Shown here in pieces: positions 15,490 to 23,763 of a DNA stretch of 34,947 nucleotides. This DNA is from an uncultured Mediterraneibacter sp. GTDB lineage: Bacteria > Bacillota > Clostridia > Lachnospirales > Lachnospiraceae. Location: contig CALWAR010000117.1 of assembly GCA_944375765.1 (NCBI GenBank), forward strand, positions 1 through 34,947, read 5' to 3'. The notes below the pieces were generated by a model. That model had not been told where the DNA came from, did not search any database, and worked only from the letters and a program-made list of their open reading frames with translations. The position numbers and the translations under genes were made by a program. Each line of letters starts with the position of its first letter. Position 1 is the stretch's first letter.

Positions 15490-16929
15490 CTATTTTGATG
15501 CTTTCTTCTTTTCAGCTTGTTCCGACATTTTCTTCAGATACGGAAGCTGTTTCTTCAAGTCCGTCCTCACACTCATGTGCCAGAGGAATTCGCCGAGAAA
15601 TAGAAATTTATGTACATAGTCTTCATGAGTCAGCGCCCGGATCAGTCTTTTTACTGAATAAATTTTCTTACTCGCTCTGATGTGCTCCAACTGCAGTTCA
15701 TAAGGCGTCATATTTTTTGGATAATGAACTGTATTCCCGTTGTAAAGCGCCCAGTTTGAGTGCAGAAGCTGAGACTTGTGCGTCTCATAAACCGGTGTTC
15801 CCGGGATAAAATACATGGATTGTATGAGCACGCCCTGTATATTATTTTCGATCACAAAATCCGCAAGCTGATCTCCCACGCCTTTCTCCTGATCGTCCGA
15901 GCCAAGAATAAAAAGTCCTCTTACGCTGAGCCCGTGTCTCTGGATATTCCTGATCGATTTTACGATCTCCTCTTTCGTGCTTTTCTTATGATATGTCTCA
16001 AATGACTTGTCATCAATAAACTCAATCCCCATATCCAGTTCAAAAAAGCCGGCTTTTTTCAGCAGTTCCAGCATCTCATCGTCAAAGCCCACCTCGTATC
16101 TTGCCTGTACATTAAAGCGATAGCGGATTCCACTGTCAATAATGGCATTAAGAACAGATACTGCCCATTCTCTGTCCGCAAAGAAATTATCATCTGTAAT
16201 CCACAGATCTTTCACCGGGCGGAAATGTTTTTTATCAAAGAACTCGATAGACTGTCTGATATCTTCCACTACATTTTCCGGCGTCCTTGTCCTCACCTTA
16301 TGTCCGAAATGCCGGACAAGAGCGCAGTAATCACAGTTATGCGGACATCCTCTTGATGCATGTACCTGGGGCCATATCGTATTGTGCCCTGCCATCTTCT
16401 GATAATTCCAGACCAGATTCCGGTCAGGGATAATATCGATATTCTGCGGCGGAGACGGATAGCCTGTGCAAACCTTCCGGCCGTCTCTGAGGAAAGCGAT
16501 TCCTGGGAAATCCATCGTCTGCTTCTGTTTTAATGCACGGAGAAACGTAAGGATTGTCTCATCTCCCTCGCCCAGCAAAACAAAATCACAGTAATGCACC
16601 GCCTCCTCATAATTCAGTGAAGCATGAAGTCCGCCCATTACAATGACCGCTTTGCTCCGCTTCTTTAAGTACCGCGCAATCTGATATCCCCGCACGGCTG
16701 CAAACGTGAAGATCCCGATGAATATAACATCTGCGTCAAGCACATCATCCAGAGGAATTCTGGAGATGGACTCGCTGTACATCAGTGTATCATCCACTTC
16801 TTTTTTCACGATCGTTGCCAGAGTATTCAGCCCCACAGACGGAGTTCTTATGTACCTGTCATATACGACATAGTTCAATGGCGTTGGTTTATAAGGTCGA
16901 TTTCCCGGTTCGATAAAACGTACTTTCAT
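15490..16929 (-). CDS. B12-binding-domain radical SAM protein
   Basis: A 479-residue protein. The N-terminal domain (about 1-160) has the B12-binding flavodoxin-like pattern (DADVIFIGIFTFAAVRGYQIARYL, VIVMGGLHASLNYEEA, CDFVLLGEGDETI). The central domain has the radical SAM iron-sulfur motif in ASRGCPHNCDYCAL (CxxxCxxC), then DLWITDDNFFADREW and FELDMGIEFIDD. It resembles the BchE/HpnJ/HpnP-like superfamily, whose members methylate or rearrange lipids, antibiotics or tetrapyrroles; the substrate is not deducible. The C-terminal about 100 residues are charged and helical. The ATG at 16929 (MKVRFIEPGNRPYKP) follows AAGGGGGCT and is chosen over an upstream GTG/ATG. It lies 35 bp after the DUF1287 gene. 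Confidence 0.85.
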   Translation of the reverse strand: MKVRFIEPGNRPYKPTPLNYVVYDRYIRTPSVGLNTLATIVKKEVDDTLMYSESISRIPLDDVLDADVIFIGIFTFAAVRGYQIARYLKKRSKAVIVMGGLHASLNYEEAVHYCDFVLLGEGDETILTFLRALKQKQTMDFPGIAFLRDGRKVCTGYPSPPQNIDIIPDRNLVWNYQKMAGHNTIWPQVHASRGCPHNCDYCALVRHFGHKVRTRTPENVVEDIRQSIEFFDKKHFRPVKDLWITDDNFFADREWAVSVLNAIIDSGIRYRFNVQARYEVGFDDEMLELLKKAGFFELDMGIEFIDDKSFETYHKKSTKEEIVKSIRNIQRHGLSVRGLFILGSDDQEKGVGDQLADFVIENNIQGVLIQSMYFIPGTPVYETHKSQLLHSNWALYNGNTVHYPKNMTPYELQLEHIRASKKIYSVKRLIRALTHEDYVHKFLFLGEFLWHMSVRTDLKKQLPYLKKMSEQAEKKKASK

Positions 16930-16964
16930 AGCCCCCTTGTTTTTCACTCTTCTACCTGCTGCTC

Positions 16965-17639
16965 TCATTCACTGATGCGGTAATGCCCTGTAATATCATC
17001 TCTGCTCTCAAGAATATCCTCCTCATAAGACTTCTGAAACGGATCATTATGATGGATTACATAGGGCACACCGTCATCATTTCTCTTATCAGAGACAATT
17101 CCGATATGATTCTCAAAAATCACGATATCCCCGCCCTGCCACTGGCCGATATCATAAATATCTGTTGTGAGAGGAATCGCCGTGTGGGCAAAATATACTT
17201 TCAGATTATTCACTCTTCGGAAATCAATGTTTATGTCCGGCTCCTCAATAGCATACTCCTGAGGATGTGCACTGATATCTTCGTCCACCAGCACCATAAG
17301 GTCATAGCCGGCGCTTCGCAATGCATTCGCCACAAGATCTGTACAGACGCCATACTGATCGTCAGGGTATCCTGTAGAATAATATTTACTCTTGTAGACC
17401 GGTTTTGTCGCAATATAATCTCTCGCCCCCTGAAGGATATCTGTCTGATCGTCAATCCCGTCTCCGTCCTTGTCCACAGAGCTGTGAAAGTCGGCTATGC
17501 CAAAGTCTTTATTTTCTTTTGCCTGAACCTCCGCACTGCTTGTTCCGATAAAATAATAACGGCAGCGCCAGGCAATACAGCCGGCTGCAGCCAGCAGGAT
17601 CAGAATAACGGCTGAAATAATAATTTTTTTCTTCGACAT
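16965..17639 (-). CDS. DUF1287 family secreted/anchored protein
   Basis: A 224-residue protein with a basic N-terminus and a hydrophobic segment (KKKIIISAVILILLAAAGCIAW). The alanine-glycine-cysteine end could be a lipoprotein box or simply part of an uncleaved anchor. The remainder carries the DUF1287 pattern: ILQGARDYIATKPVYKSKYYSTGYPDDQYGVCTDLVANAL, then PLTTDIYDIGQWQGGDIVIFENHIGIVSD. The Cys and His positions suggest an NlpC/P60-like papain fold, that is, a possible extracytoplasmic hydrolase acting on the cell wall. An Asp-rich stretch, DKDGDGIDDQTD, resembles a calcium-binding loop. The ribosome binding site GGAGAGGATTGTCCT precedes the ATG. It is followed by the radical SAM gene in the same direction. 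Confidence 0.75.
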   Translation of the reverse strand: MSKKKIIISAVILILLAAAGCIAWRCRYYFIGTSSAEVQAKENKDFGIADFHSSVDKDGDGIDDQTDILQGARDYIATKPVYKSKYYSTGYPDDQYGVCTDLVANALRSAGYDLMVLVDEDISAHPQEYAIEEPDINIDFRRVNNLKVYFAHTAIPLTTDIYDIGQWQGGDIVIFENHIGIVSDKRNDDGVPYVIHHNDPFQKSYEEDILESRDDITGHYRISE

Positions 17640-17677
17640 AGGACAATCCTCTCCTTTCCGCCAGTTCCGGCCAAAGG

Positions 17678-18016
17678 TTATCTCTCTACGACAACAGTCA
17701 GCATCACCAGATCCTCGTCTCCGGTGTTGACAATGCTGTGCTCTGAACCTTTCTTACAGACATGACAGGTCCCCGCTGTCAGCATTTCTTCCAGGCCGTC
17801 GCATACCGCCTTTCCATTACCGGAAATGATATAGTTAATATCGTCGCTTGTCTCATGCCGGTGCAGTCCGATCGAACCGCCTGCATGTATCCTGCAGGGA
17901 ATGATCTTGCCCGCATCGCTCATATACATTCTCGCCGACATTTCTCCTGTTCCGCCGTTCATCCCCGGCACTTTCACTTCTTTGATCTCGTTAAAATCAA
18001 TCAGCATATTCTTCAC
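17678..18016 (-). CDS. Cupin-domain protein
   Basis: A 112-residue single-domain cupin. GGSIGLHRHETSDDINYIISGNGKAVCDG is the first cupin motif (G(x)5HxH...E/D...G) and GTCHVCKKGSEHSIVNTGDEDL the second, giving the usual His-rich metal site in a beta-barrel. The catalytic or binding role is unknown; small cupins of this type include isomerases and sugar or metabolite sensors. Either GTG at 18016 or ATG at 18007 could be the start. Both lie inside the 3' end of the preceding GNAT gene, whose stop is at 17997, so translation is probably coupled. Confidence 0.8.
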   Translation of the reverse strand: MKNMLIDFNEIKEVKVPGMNGGTGEMSARMYMSDAGKIIPCRIHAGGSIGLHRHETSDDINYIISGNGKAVCDGLEEMLTAGTCHVCKKGSEHSIVNTGDEDLVMLTVVVER

Positions 18017-18449
18017 ATTCCTTTCTGTCCCATTTCATCAGATATTCTTTCTCGCCTGTACTCTCATCCGTGGTTCTTTCTATGGCATGAAATCCTTCCC
18101 GCTCATAAAATCCGACAGCACGCTCATTCTTCTGGTATACATTCAGTGTCAGCTCCTGCTTCTTCCCTTTCACAAAATCCAGAAGCGCTTTGCCGATTCC
18201 TGTAGACCGTACTTCCTTTCGGACAAAGATGCCCGCAATATATTCCTGATCCAGTCCGACAAATCCCTCAATCTCATTTTTATATTCGTCTATATAGACA
18301 TACACTTCCGCCTGAAGGAGCCTTTCCTTTACCGGGAGATAATTACTTTCCCAGTATTCTGCGGAAATGAAATCGTGGGCGTCTCTGTTTGCGTCCAGCC
18401 AGATCTGTGCAACTGTATCGATATCTTTCGCCTGTAATCTTCTTATCAT
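17997..18449 (-). CDS. GNAT N-acetyltransferase
   Basis: A 150-residue single GNAT domain starting MIRRLQAKDIDTVAQIW. The acetyl-CoA pyrophosphate-binding loop appears as VRKEVRSTGIGKALLDFV (R/Q-x-x-G-x-G/A), preceded by GLDQEYIAGIFV. The C-terminal LNVYQKNERAVGFYEREGFHAIER is the typical 'Asn-x-x-Ala-xx-FYe-k-Gf' end. The acceptor is unknown. The frame is open 20 codons upstream, but the ATG at 18449 has GGAGTAAGATTT just before it and begins five bases after the preceding GNAT gene stops. Two GNAT genes and a cupin therefore form a tight cluster. Confidence 0.88.
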   Translation of the reverse strand: MIRRLQAKDIDTVAQIWLDANRDAHDFISAEYWESNYLPVKERLLQAEVYVYIDEYKNEIEGFVGLDQEYIAGIFVRKEVRSTGIGKALLDFVKGKKQELTLNVYQKNERAVGFYEREGFHAIERTTDESTGEKEYLMKWDRKECEEYAD

Positions 18450-18454
18450 AAATC

Positions 18455-19090
18455 TTACTCCACAAATGAATGACTCATAATATAAAACGCCTCCTGGCTT
18501 GGCATCCACTTTTTCTCCATCTTTTCAAGTCTGTCATCGTACGCTGCCGCTTCTTTCTCGTCTACACTCATCACCGAACTGCCCGAATAGCGCCACTTTC
18601 TTCCATCCAGAGCCTCGGGTCTTAGTTCTTTCACCAGCATTGCCGCGGGATATTTGCCGCCGTCCACACAGACATTATGTTTCTTACAGCATTCAAAGCC
18701 GCAGCTTACATAGTTTGCCGGGCTTCCGAATATAACGATCACATCATATCCAAGTTCCAACGCTCTCTGAGAGGAATGTTCGATCAGCATTTTCCCATAT
18801 CCTTTTCTCTGATACTCCGGCAGGATACTGACCGGACCAAATGTAAGAATCTCTTTTTCTATCCCGCTTTCATCTGTCAATTTTGCTTTCGTATACATGA
18901 TATTTCCTATCACCTGATCATCCAGTTCCGCCACAAAATCAAGTTCTGGCACGAAATCCTCATGTCCGCGCATGATATGGACAAGATAATGCTCCATGCA
19001 TCCCGGCGCATATATGTTGTAAAAAGCCTTTCTTGTAATATTTTCTACAATTTCATAATCAGTCTCTTTTTCATTTCTTATCTGAAACAT
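18455..19090 (-). CDS. GNAT N-acetyltransferase (YhbS-like)
   Basis: A 211-residue acetyltransferase. The N-terminus FQIRNEKETDYEIVENITRKAF and the acetyl-CoA loop FGPVSILPEYQRKGYGKMLIEHS are typical of YhbS-like GNATs. FGSPANYVSCGFECCKKHNV is the characteristic 'G.p.YY..fGF' region. The C-terminal about 50 residues extend beyond the core fold. ATGs at 19096 and 19090 are both possible; the second has better spacing from GGAG and is used here. The substrate is unknown; YhbS relatives include putative tRNA or small-molecule acetylases. It is followed by a second GNAT gene after 5 bp. Confidence 0.87.
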   Translation of the reverse strand: MFQIRNEKETDYEIVENITRKAFYNIYAPGCMEHYLVHIMRGHEDFVPELDFVAELDDQVIGNIMYTKAKLTDESGIEKEILTFGPVSILPEYQRKGYGKMLIEHSSQRALELGYDVIVIFGSPANYVSCGFECCKKHNVCVDGGKYPAAMLVKELRPEALDGRKWRYSGSSVMSVDEKEAAAYDDRLEKMEKKWMPSQEAFYIMSHSFVE

Positions 19091-19161
19091 TTTCATTCTC
19101 CATCTTTATTTTCTGCTCACTTTATGTCAGAACCGATATTTCTGCCTTTTTATACCCATAT

Positions 19162-19527
19162 TTATCCACAATACGCAACCGCGTCCGCCTGGAACAGCAG
19201 TCCGTCCTCTCCGCCTGAGTGCGCAAACTCTGTCTGAATGGATTTACGGACAGGATATTTCCCGTTAAATCTCTCTTTTATCACCTTTTCCATCACCGGG
19301 ATATTCCACACATCCCTGAACAGACAGTCCATCTGCACAACATTTTCAAGAGTAAGTCCAAACATCGCAAGGCGCTTCTCCATTTCGTCAAATGCCCCGT
19401 TGATCTGCTGTTCGATCGCGCCGCCCACATTGCCGACACAATAATTTAAAAAACAGAAATCGCCCGCCTTGATGATCCCGGTGTGCGCCCATTCCTCATT
19501 AACATCTTTTCTGATAATCCCGCTCAT
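19162..19527 (-). CDS. RidA family (YjgF/YER057c/UK114) protein
   Basis: A 121-residue protein beginning MSGIIRKDVNEEWAHTGII. RidA proteins hydrolyse reactive enamine/imine intermediates from PLP enzymes. Features include GAIEQQINGAFDEMEKRLAMFGLTLENVVQMDCLFRDV and the end FPVRKSIQTEFAHSGGEDGLLFQADAVAY-like stretch. The usual C-terminal 'vEi..vA' with the catalytic Arg is modified: Arg is in YPVRKSIQ, and the end reads LLFQADAVAYCG. It therefore belongs to a RidA subfamily rather than the archetype. The ATG at 19527 has the strong site AAGGAGGAAAGCA, so the seven upstream codons are excluded. It starts 11 bp after an AlkD-like fragment. Confidence 0.8.
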   Translation of the reverse strand: MSGIIRKDVNEEWAHTGIIKAGDFCFLNYCVGNVGGAIEQQINGAFDEMEKRLAMFGLTLENVVQMDCLFRDVWNIPVMEKVIKERFNGKYPVRKSIQTEFAHSGGEDGLLFQADAVAYCG

Positions 19528-19538
19528 TGCTTTCCTCC

Positions 19539-19625
19539 TTAGATCCAATATTTTGCCATCTTCACGGCATTTTCCTGATCCGTATTTTCTTCAAATCTAT
19601 GTCTGATTTCTTCATATTTATTCAT
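19539..19625 (-). pseudogene. N-terminal fragment of a DNA alkylation repair (AlkD-like) protein
   Basis: A 28-codon frame reads MNKYEEIRHRFEENTDQENA then VKMAKYWI and stops. It begins after a good ribosome binding site (GAGGTGAACTTC). The pattern matches the first helices of clostridial AlkD-family DNA glycosylases ('I...F..NA..E.A..M..YM'), which normally run to about 230 residues. Here the following base belongs to the RidA leader. It is probably a truncation relic, although an authentic micro-ORF cannot be excluded. The assignment is from memory of the family. Confidence 0.4.
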
Positions 19626-19630
19626 GAAGT

Positions 19631-20227
19631 TCACCTCTGCTGTAGCGGATAGTTACGAAAAACCTCTGCCATTTTAAAGATGTATACGATCTTCACTACA
19701 CTTACGATCAGTATTCCGAGAACAGACGCCAGAGAAATGACCTGACCTATGACCAGAATCAGTTCAGTGAGAACTATCCCGGCGATTACAACAAAAAGTA
19801 TCCCGGTAAACCATTTCCACAGTCTGTTCCATTTTTCTGAAAACTCCTGATCTATATCGCTCAGGACTTCCGCATGTCCCAGAAATTCATAATAGTTCCC
19901 GATCATATAGACCACAACGGGAAGAACAGACATCAACACCCCTAAGACAGCATCTGCCCGGTCTGATATCGGGATCCGTATGATGCTGATCACAGCAATG
20001 ATAAAACAGCATATTGCAGAGCTTCGATAATGCGTACTCTCGGATGCAATCTTCAAAAGGATCATACCGTAAGCGGCAGCTGCCACGATATCTATTATCT
20101 GCCGTCCCCCAAATGCTATCATTGAGACGATAATGAGCCAGAACAATATATTGAGCCATTTTGAGAGCAGCGATGCGTTTACAGACGTTTTCACCCCAAC
20201 CTGTTCCCGATTAACATATCCATCCAC
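19631..20227 (-). CDS. Multi-spanning membrane protein of unknown function
   Basis: A 198-residue protein with about five or six hydrophobic segments: WLNILFWLIIVSMIAFG, IIDIVAAAAYGMILL, AICCFIIAVISIIRI, VLGVLMSVLPVVVYMIG, WFTGILFVVIAGIVLTELI and VLGILIVSVVKIVYIF. A cytoplasmic-looking loop contains FLGHAEVLSDIDQEFSEKW, a motif I have seen in uncharacterised Lachnospiraceae membrane proteins but cannot name. Translation probably starts at GTG (20227), seven bases after AAGGAGG. It lies 15 bp after the pRiA4b-type gene and 5 bp before the AlkD-like fragment. No transporter signature was found. Confidence 0.65.
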   Translation of the reverse strand: MDGYVNREQVGVKTSVNASLLSKWLNILFWLIIVSMIAFGGRQIIDIVAAAAYGMILLKIASESTHYRSSAICCFIIAVISIIRIPISDRADAVLGVLMSVLPVVVYMIGNYYEFLGHAEVLSDIDQEFSEKWNRLWKWFTGILFVVIAGIVLTELILVIGQVISLASVLGILIVSVVKIVYIFKMAEVFRNYPLQQR

Positions 20228-20242
20228 AAAAATCCCTCCTTC

Positions 20243-21967
20243 CTAAAACTTCTTCATTCCATCCATAAACTCCTCCATGTGAGGCAGTCTTTTCACTCGT
20301 CTGAGCTTAATCCCGGATTCGCTGCATATCTCTTCCAGGATCGCTGCGGTCAGTACACTCCTTACCCGCACTTCTTTTGGCGCTCCATGCTGTAGTATAA
20401 ACGCGAGCAGTTCTTCTGCAAGGATGATTTTTTCGTCTTCTTTTGGTCCTGTCATCTCCGCAGCCAGCATGAGCCCGGACTGCGCATCGGCAAGCAGGCA
20501 GAGCCAGGGATTCGCAGGACGGTCATACTTCTCATCTTTCACACCTGCGTTCAGAGAGATGATGTCCGCCTCAAGCACTGCTCTGCATTTCTCTGAATTT
20601 CTCAGTTCTTCCAGTGTCTCCTCATCCGTAAGTGTAAGCACCGGGAAATTATATCCTGTAAACGGGAGAGGCTGCGCCTCGCCTGTCGCTTTCTTTCCTT
20701 TGACAGAATAGTAAAACGTCTCTTTTGCATCAAATTTTACCTTAATCTTATTCTCCTGATAATACAGTACGGCGTCTTTTAGGACTGTCAGGTATGAAGT
20801 CATACGACGCACTTCGTCCTGATCCATATTGTATGGGAAATACCCCTTTTTAAAAGACAGAAAATACAGCCACTGATTTTTTCCACGGAACTTATGGCCC
20901 AGTTCTTTGACGATCCTGCGCTGTTCTGCTGAAAGTTCCTCACGATTTCCCCAGTAACAGGTCAGATTATTCTGACACGCCATAGCAAAATCAGACGGAA
21001 TATTCATACGATCTGACAATGTAAGCATCATAAAATCATTCAGACCATCCAGGCCCTCATATATGGTGATCCCATAACATTCCCCGCTTTTTCCAAGTAT
21101 GCTGACATATACTTCTTTTTCCCAGCCGCCGTCCAGAGTGAAAAGATCCATATCATAGAAAGTCTCCCATGGTTTCAGTTCCTCTACAGCCATTGCAGCC
21201 TCGTACAGCGCTCTCCACTCTTCAATCCCGGCTTCTGTTCTTCCTGCTGTTTCTGCTGTTCCTCCATATTCTTCGTTTTCACTGATCTGCGCTTCATTGA
21301 GCTGTACAACATCCAGATAGCCATCCTTTTTCATAAACAGCTTTTTGTACAGCTCAACAGCACAGGATGTATCCGGTTTCCTTACAACCCGGATTGGAAA
21401 ACTATGCTCCAGTTTACGGTTGATCCCGTCTATGTCATAAAATGCAGGATCAAACTTGTCTGCTGTATGGTCTGTATTTTCCAGCCATTCTGCCGCATCC
21501 TCATATTCTTCATGGGATGGATCTCCCAGCACATCAAGTATACGATAATATCCGTAAAGCCCTCCGCAATCCTCAAACGGGCAGGCTCCTTTCGCTTTCA
21601 ACACAACCGGATGCACCTCTCCAAAATCTGTCAGCACAGACTCCACATCTATCCGATGCTCCCAGTTGTCGCCAAAGTCATAAGTATATTTAAACCATTT
21701 GGAGTGCTCCATAAACGGATCGATCAGAGTTTCTGTTGCCTCTTCAGCATCAGATCCAAAATATCCCCAGTCATCATCTGAGATTTCCTCAATTCTCATG
21801 CCAAGGTTCCGGAACTCAAAAGAAAACAGGTGTGAGCCGTCCCACCCCATGATCTCATTTAACAATACGCCCAACTGGGAAAATGTAATTCCCGCCGGAA
21901 TAATGCATCTGCGCCAGATCGGCGGACGTGCGTTTTTAATCGATACTTTTAGTTGATATGCTTTCAT
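20243..21967 (-). CDS. Plasmid pRiA4b ORF-3 family protein with C-terminal extension
   Basis: A 574-residue protein. Residues 1 to about 195 match the pRiA4b ORF-3-like (IS1096 TnpR-like) domain: YQLKVSIKNARPPIWRRCIIPAG, GWDGSHLFSFEF and KWFKYTYDFGDNWEHRIDVE. CPFEDCGGLYGYYRILDVLGDP and the AEWLENTDHTADKFDPAFYD stretch follow. After a linker, residues about 250-420 (PWETFYDMDLFTL, YGITIYEGLDGLNDF) and about 490-574 (RPANPWLCLLADAQSGLML) are separate globular regions. They resemble uncharacterised domains that often accompany pRiA4b ORF-3 proteins; I believe these are DUF7309 and DUF6930, but that is from memory. Function is unknown despite the historical transposon name. AAGGAGAATACAT precedes the ATG. 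Confidence 0.85.
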   Translation of the reverse strand: MKAYQLKVSIKNARPPIWRRCIIPAGITFSQLGVLLNEIMGWDGSHLFSFEFRNLGMRIEEISDDDWGYFGSDAEEATETLIDPFMEHSKWFKYTYDFGDNWEHRIDVESVLTDFGEVHPVVLKAKGACPFEDCGGLYGYYRILDVLGDPSHEEYEDAAEWLENTDHTADKFDPAFYDIDGINRKLEHSFPIRVVRKPDTSCAVELYKKLFMKKDGYLDVVQLNEAQISENEEYGGTAETAGRTEAGIEEWRALYEAAMAVEELKPWETFYDMDLFTLDGGWEKEVYVSILGKSGECYGITIYEGLDGLNDFMMLTLSDRMNIPSDFAMACQNNLTCYWGNREELSAEQRRIVKELGHKFRGKNQWLYFLSFKKGYFPYNMDQDEVRRMTSYLTVLKDAVLYYQENKIKVKFDAKETFYYSVKGKKATGEAQPLPFTGYNFPVLTLTDEETLEELRNSEKCRAVLEADIISLNAGVKDEKYDRPANPWLCLLADAQSGLMLAAEMTGPKEDEKIILAEELLAFILQHGAPKEVRVRSVLTAAILEEICSESGIKLRRVKRLPHMEEFMDGMKKF

Positions 21968-21987
21968 ATGTATTCTCCTTTTTCAGA

Positions 21988-22479
21988 TTATTCCAGATCA
22001 CTCTCAGTGGTCAGACTCATTCTCAGATATACCATCTCAACAAGCTGCCGTCCACCCTCATAGATCGGATAGTCATAATACTTCGTAAAAAATCCTTTCA
22101 CCACATGGGATCTTCGGAACCCACAGGCTTCATAAAACGGCAGTGTCTCAGGACTGTCGCCCGTGCCGACCTGCAGAATATCATAATGTCCCCGGTAGGT
22201 GTCTATAAGAAACCGGATCATTTTCTTTCCATATCCGTGTCTCTGAAAGCCGGGCATTACGGCCAGATTTTTGATCTCCAGTATTCCGTCTTCCTCGTCT
22301 GTCACCACGCATTCCGCTTTAATACCATTATCGTCAAGGATGTACATGACTCCTCTCTCAAGATATCGGTCTATCATATCTTCCTGCTCATCCGCAAGCA
22401 GAAGCAGCTCCAGATACTGTTTCTTATTTTCTTTGATCTCTCTGATCTTCTGTCGGTCATCTGTTAAGTATCGGCTCAT
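21988..22479 (-). CDS. GNAT N-acetyltransferase
   Basis: A 163-residue GNAT protein. The core reads ILEIKNLAVMPGFQRHGYGKKMIRFLIDTY, containing the Q/R-x-x-G-x-G/A acetyl-CoA loop. VGTGDSPETLPFYEACGFRRSHVVKGFF is next, typical of the YpeA/RimI-like group that ends '.FY.k.GF.....v..fF...Y..pI.e.G'. The N-terminal about 40 residues are helical and charged. The acceptor is unknown. Its ATG overlaps the stop of the upstream S51 peptidase gene (ATGA), so the two are translationally coupled. Confidence 0.87.
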   Translation of the reverse strand: MSRYLTDDRQKIREIKENKKQYLELLLLADEQEDMIDRYLERGVMYILDDNGIKAECVVTDEEDGILEIKNLAVMPGFQRHGYGKKMIRFLIDTYRGHYDILQVGTGDSPETLPFYEACGFRRSHVVKGFFTKYYDYPIYEGGRQLVEMVYLRMSLTTESDLE

Positions 22480-23072
22480 TGATCCTCACTCACCTGTATA
22501 AGCTGCTCATCTGTGATCGCCTTTAAATCCAGCCTGAAATTATATTCTTCAACTGCTTTCTCCGCCGCTTCTCCCATTTCATCATTTCCGATGTGCGGCA
22601 CGATATAAAAGTCCACCAGTCCCAGACCGGTATAATCTGTCAGCTCCGGCGCTTTCTCAGGGCTGTCCATACCGACGCAGTAACCGATATCCGGGCAGGC
22701 TATAATTGCCCCGGCCGACTCTCCTATATACAATTTCCCTTTATTGACTTCCTGTATTAATATCTTATCCGCCCCGGAACGCCTCAGCTCCTGTAAAAGG
22801 TAAAACGTATTTCCGCCGCCGACAAATATAATGTCATTTTTCGTCAGGGTTCTTACTATTGAATCATAAGAAGCTGCAGAAACATCCAGTACGTCAACTT
22901 TGAGCCCCAGACTTTCCAGAGTGTTTGTCTCATCCTCGATCATTACCTCTGTCCCTTCTACAATGCCTGCCGTGGGAATATAGGTCACTGTTTTTCCCGC
23001 CAGTTCCGGTTCAATTGACCTTACCAGATCTGTAACCTGATAGAGCATGGATACCAGTATCAATTTCTTCAT
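22476..23072 (-). CDS. Peptidase S51 (peptidase E-like) family protein
   Basis: A 198-residue class I glutamine-amidotransferase-like fold. Features are TYIPTAGIVEGTE, the conserved DIIFVGGGNTFYLL, and the nucleophile elbow YIGESAGAIIACP with the catalytic Ser in GESAGA. VDFYIVPHIGN carries the likely catalytic His. PepE-type enzymes cleave Asp-X dipeptides; clostridial members of this subgroup are mostly uncharacterised. AAGGAGTGTGAAGATGTT precedes the ATG with longer than ideal spacing. It is coupled to a GNAT gene by a 4-bp overlap, which suggests that they act on related peptides or antibiotics, although this is inference. Confidence 0.85.
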   Translation of the reverse strand: MKKLILVSMLYQVTDLVRSIEPELAGKTVTYIPTAGIVEGTEVMIEDETNTLESLGLKVDVLDVSAASYDSIVRTLTKNDIIFVGGGNTFYLLQELRRSGADKILIQEVNKGKLYIGESAGAIIACPDIGYCVGMDSPEKAPELTDYTGLGLVDFYIVPHIGNDEMGEAAEKAVEEYNFRLDLKAITDEQLIQVSEDQ

Positions 23073-23109
23073 AACATCTTCACACTCCTTATTTATATCT
23101 TGGGGACTC

Positions 23110-23448
23110 TTAATCCTGCTGAAACTCTTTTCTCAGTACCTCTTTCGGAGACTCGATCTCATTTGCGATCGTATGTTCCGTAAGTTCGGAAAGGAGTTTT
23201 ATCTTCTTATTAAGCAGCGGCCTCATACAGTTCGGCACATGCTCCTGATGCGCCCTGTGGATCGCCACGCACTCCTTGCAGTTGCCGTGGTAGCGGCAGG
23301 CTTTTTTACAGGGACAGTGATCTTTGTTCTTATATTCCTCCCGGAATTCTGCGGCAAACTCCTCCTGCAGCCTGAGTCCTTCTTTGCGGTTTCCCTCATG
23401 AAATTCTTTCATAGCGTCAAGTTCTTTCTGATTTCCCTCAATGATCAT
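23110..23448 (-). CDS. Cysteine-rich (putative zinc-binding) small protein
   Basis: A 112-residue protein. The first 40 residues are helical and charged (NQKELDAMKEFHEGNRKEGLRL). The core CPCKKACRYHGNCKECVAIH...HVPNCMR (about 44-74) has six Cys and several His arranged as in the short cysteine-rich proteins of anaerobes annotated DUF6485-like or 'LPS biosynthesis protein'. These probably bind zinc. The C-terminal about 35 residues are helical. No function is known. It follows the Nudix fragment by about 38 bp and precedes the S51 gene by about 37 bp, all leftward. Confidence 0.6.
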   Translation of the reverse strand: MIIEGNQKELDAMKEFHEGNRKEGLRLQEEFAAEFREEYKNKDHCPCKKACRYHGNCKECVAIHRAHQEHVPNCMRPLLNKKIKLLSELTEHTIANEIESPKEVLRKEFQQD

Positions 23449-23486
23449 CTTTTTCTCTTCCTCGTATATAACGTTTTCTGTCCGTT

Positions 23487-23744
23487 TCAGTCAAATACCG
23501 TTTTCCAGTTTTCAGCAGCAAATGCCTCAAAGCACATTTCTATCTGTTCTTTATTATTCTTTTCCTCCGCAAGTTCCGGCAGCTCATCAGCGCCAAAGTA
23601 ACGACTTTCTGTAGTCTCAATATTCTTTACAAACTTGCCGTCTTTCACAGAACACAGGAAAAATATCTTGCACACTTTATAGTCGTAGACCGGCTGATTG
23701 TGCTTTTCCCTGTCCTGCACGGCAATCACAAGTTCCAGGCGATA
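23487..23744 (-). pseudogene. C-terminal fragment of a Nudix hydrolase
   Basis: The frame encodes YRLELVIAVQDREKHN, VCKIFFLCSV, ETTESRYFGADELPELAEEK and a QIEMCFEAF end. This is the C-terminal third of YjhB-like ADP-ribose pyrophosphatases, which are about 200 residues with a helical N-terminal domain. The Nudix box itself (GX5EX7REUXEEXGU) and everything before it are missing. Upstream sequence in this frame (MTDSSRMNDRAAGRM) belongs to the 3' end of the DUF1349 gene read in another frame. The remnant cannot hydrolyse a nucleotide. It indicates a deletion that joined a Nudix gene to the DUF1349 gene end. Confidence 0.7.
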
Positions 23745-23763
23745 CATCCGCCCAGCCGCCCGG

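Noticed and set aside
20243-21967. pRiA4b ORF-3 protein as evidence of a transposon or plasmid
   Set aside because: The family name is historical; no transposase, inverted repeats or replication genes accompany it.
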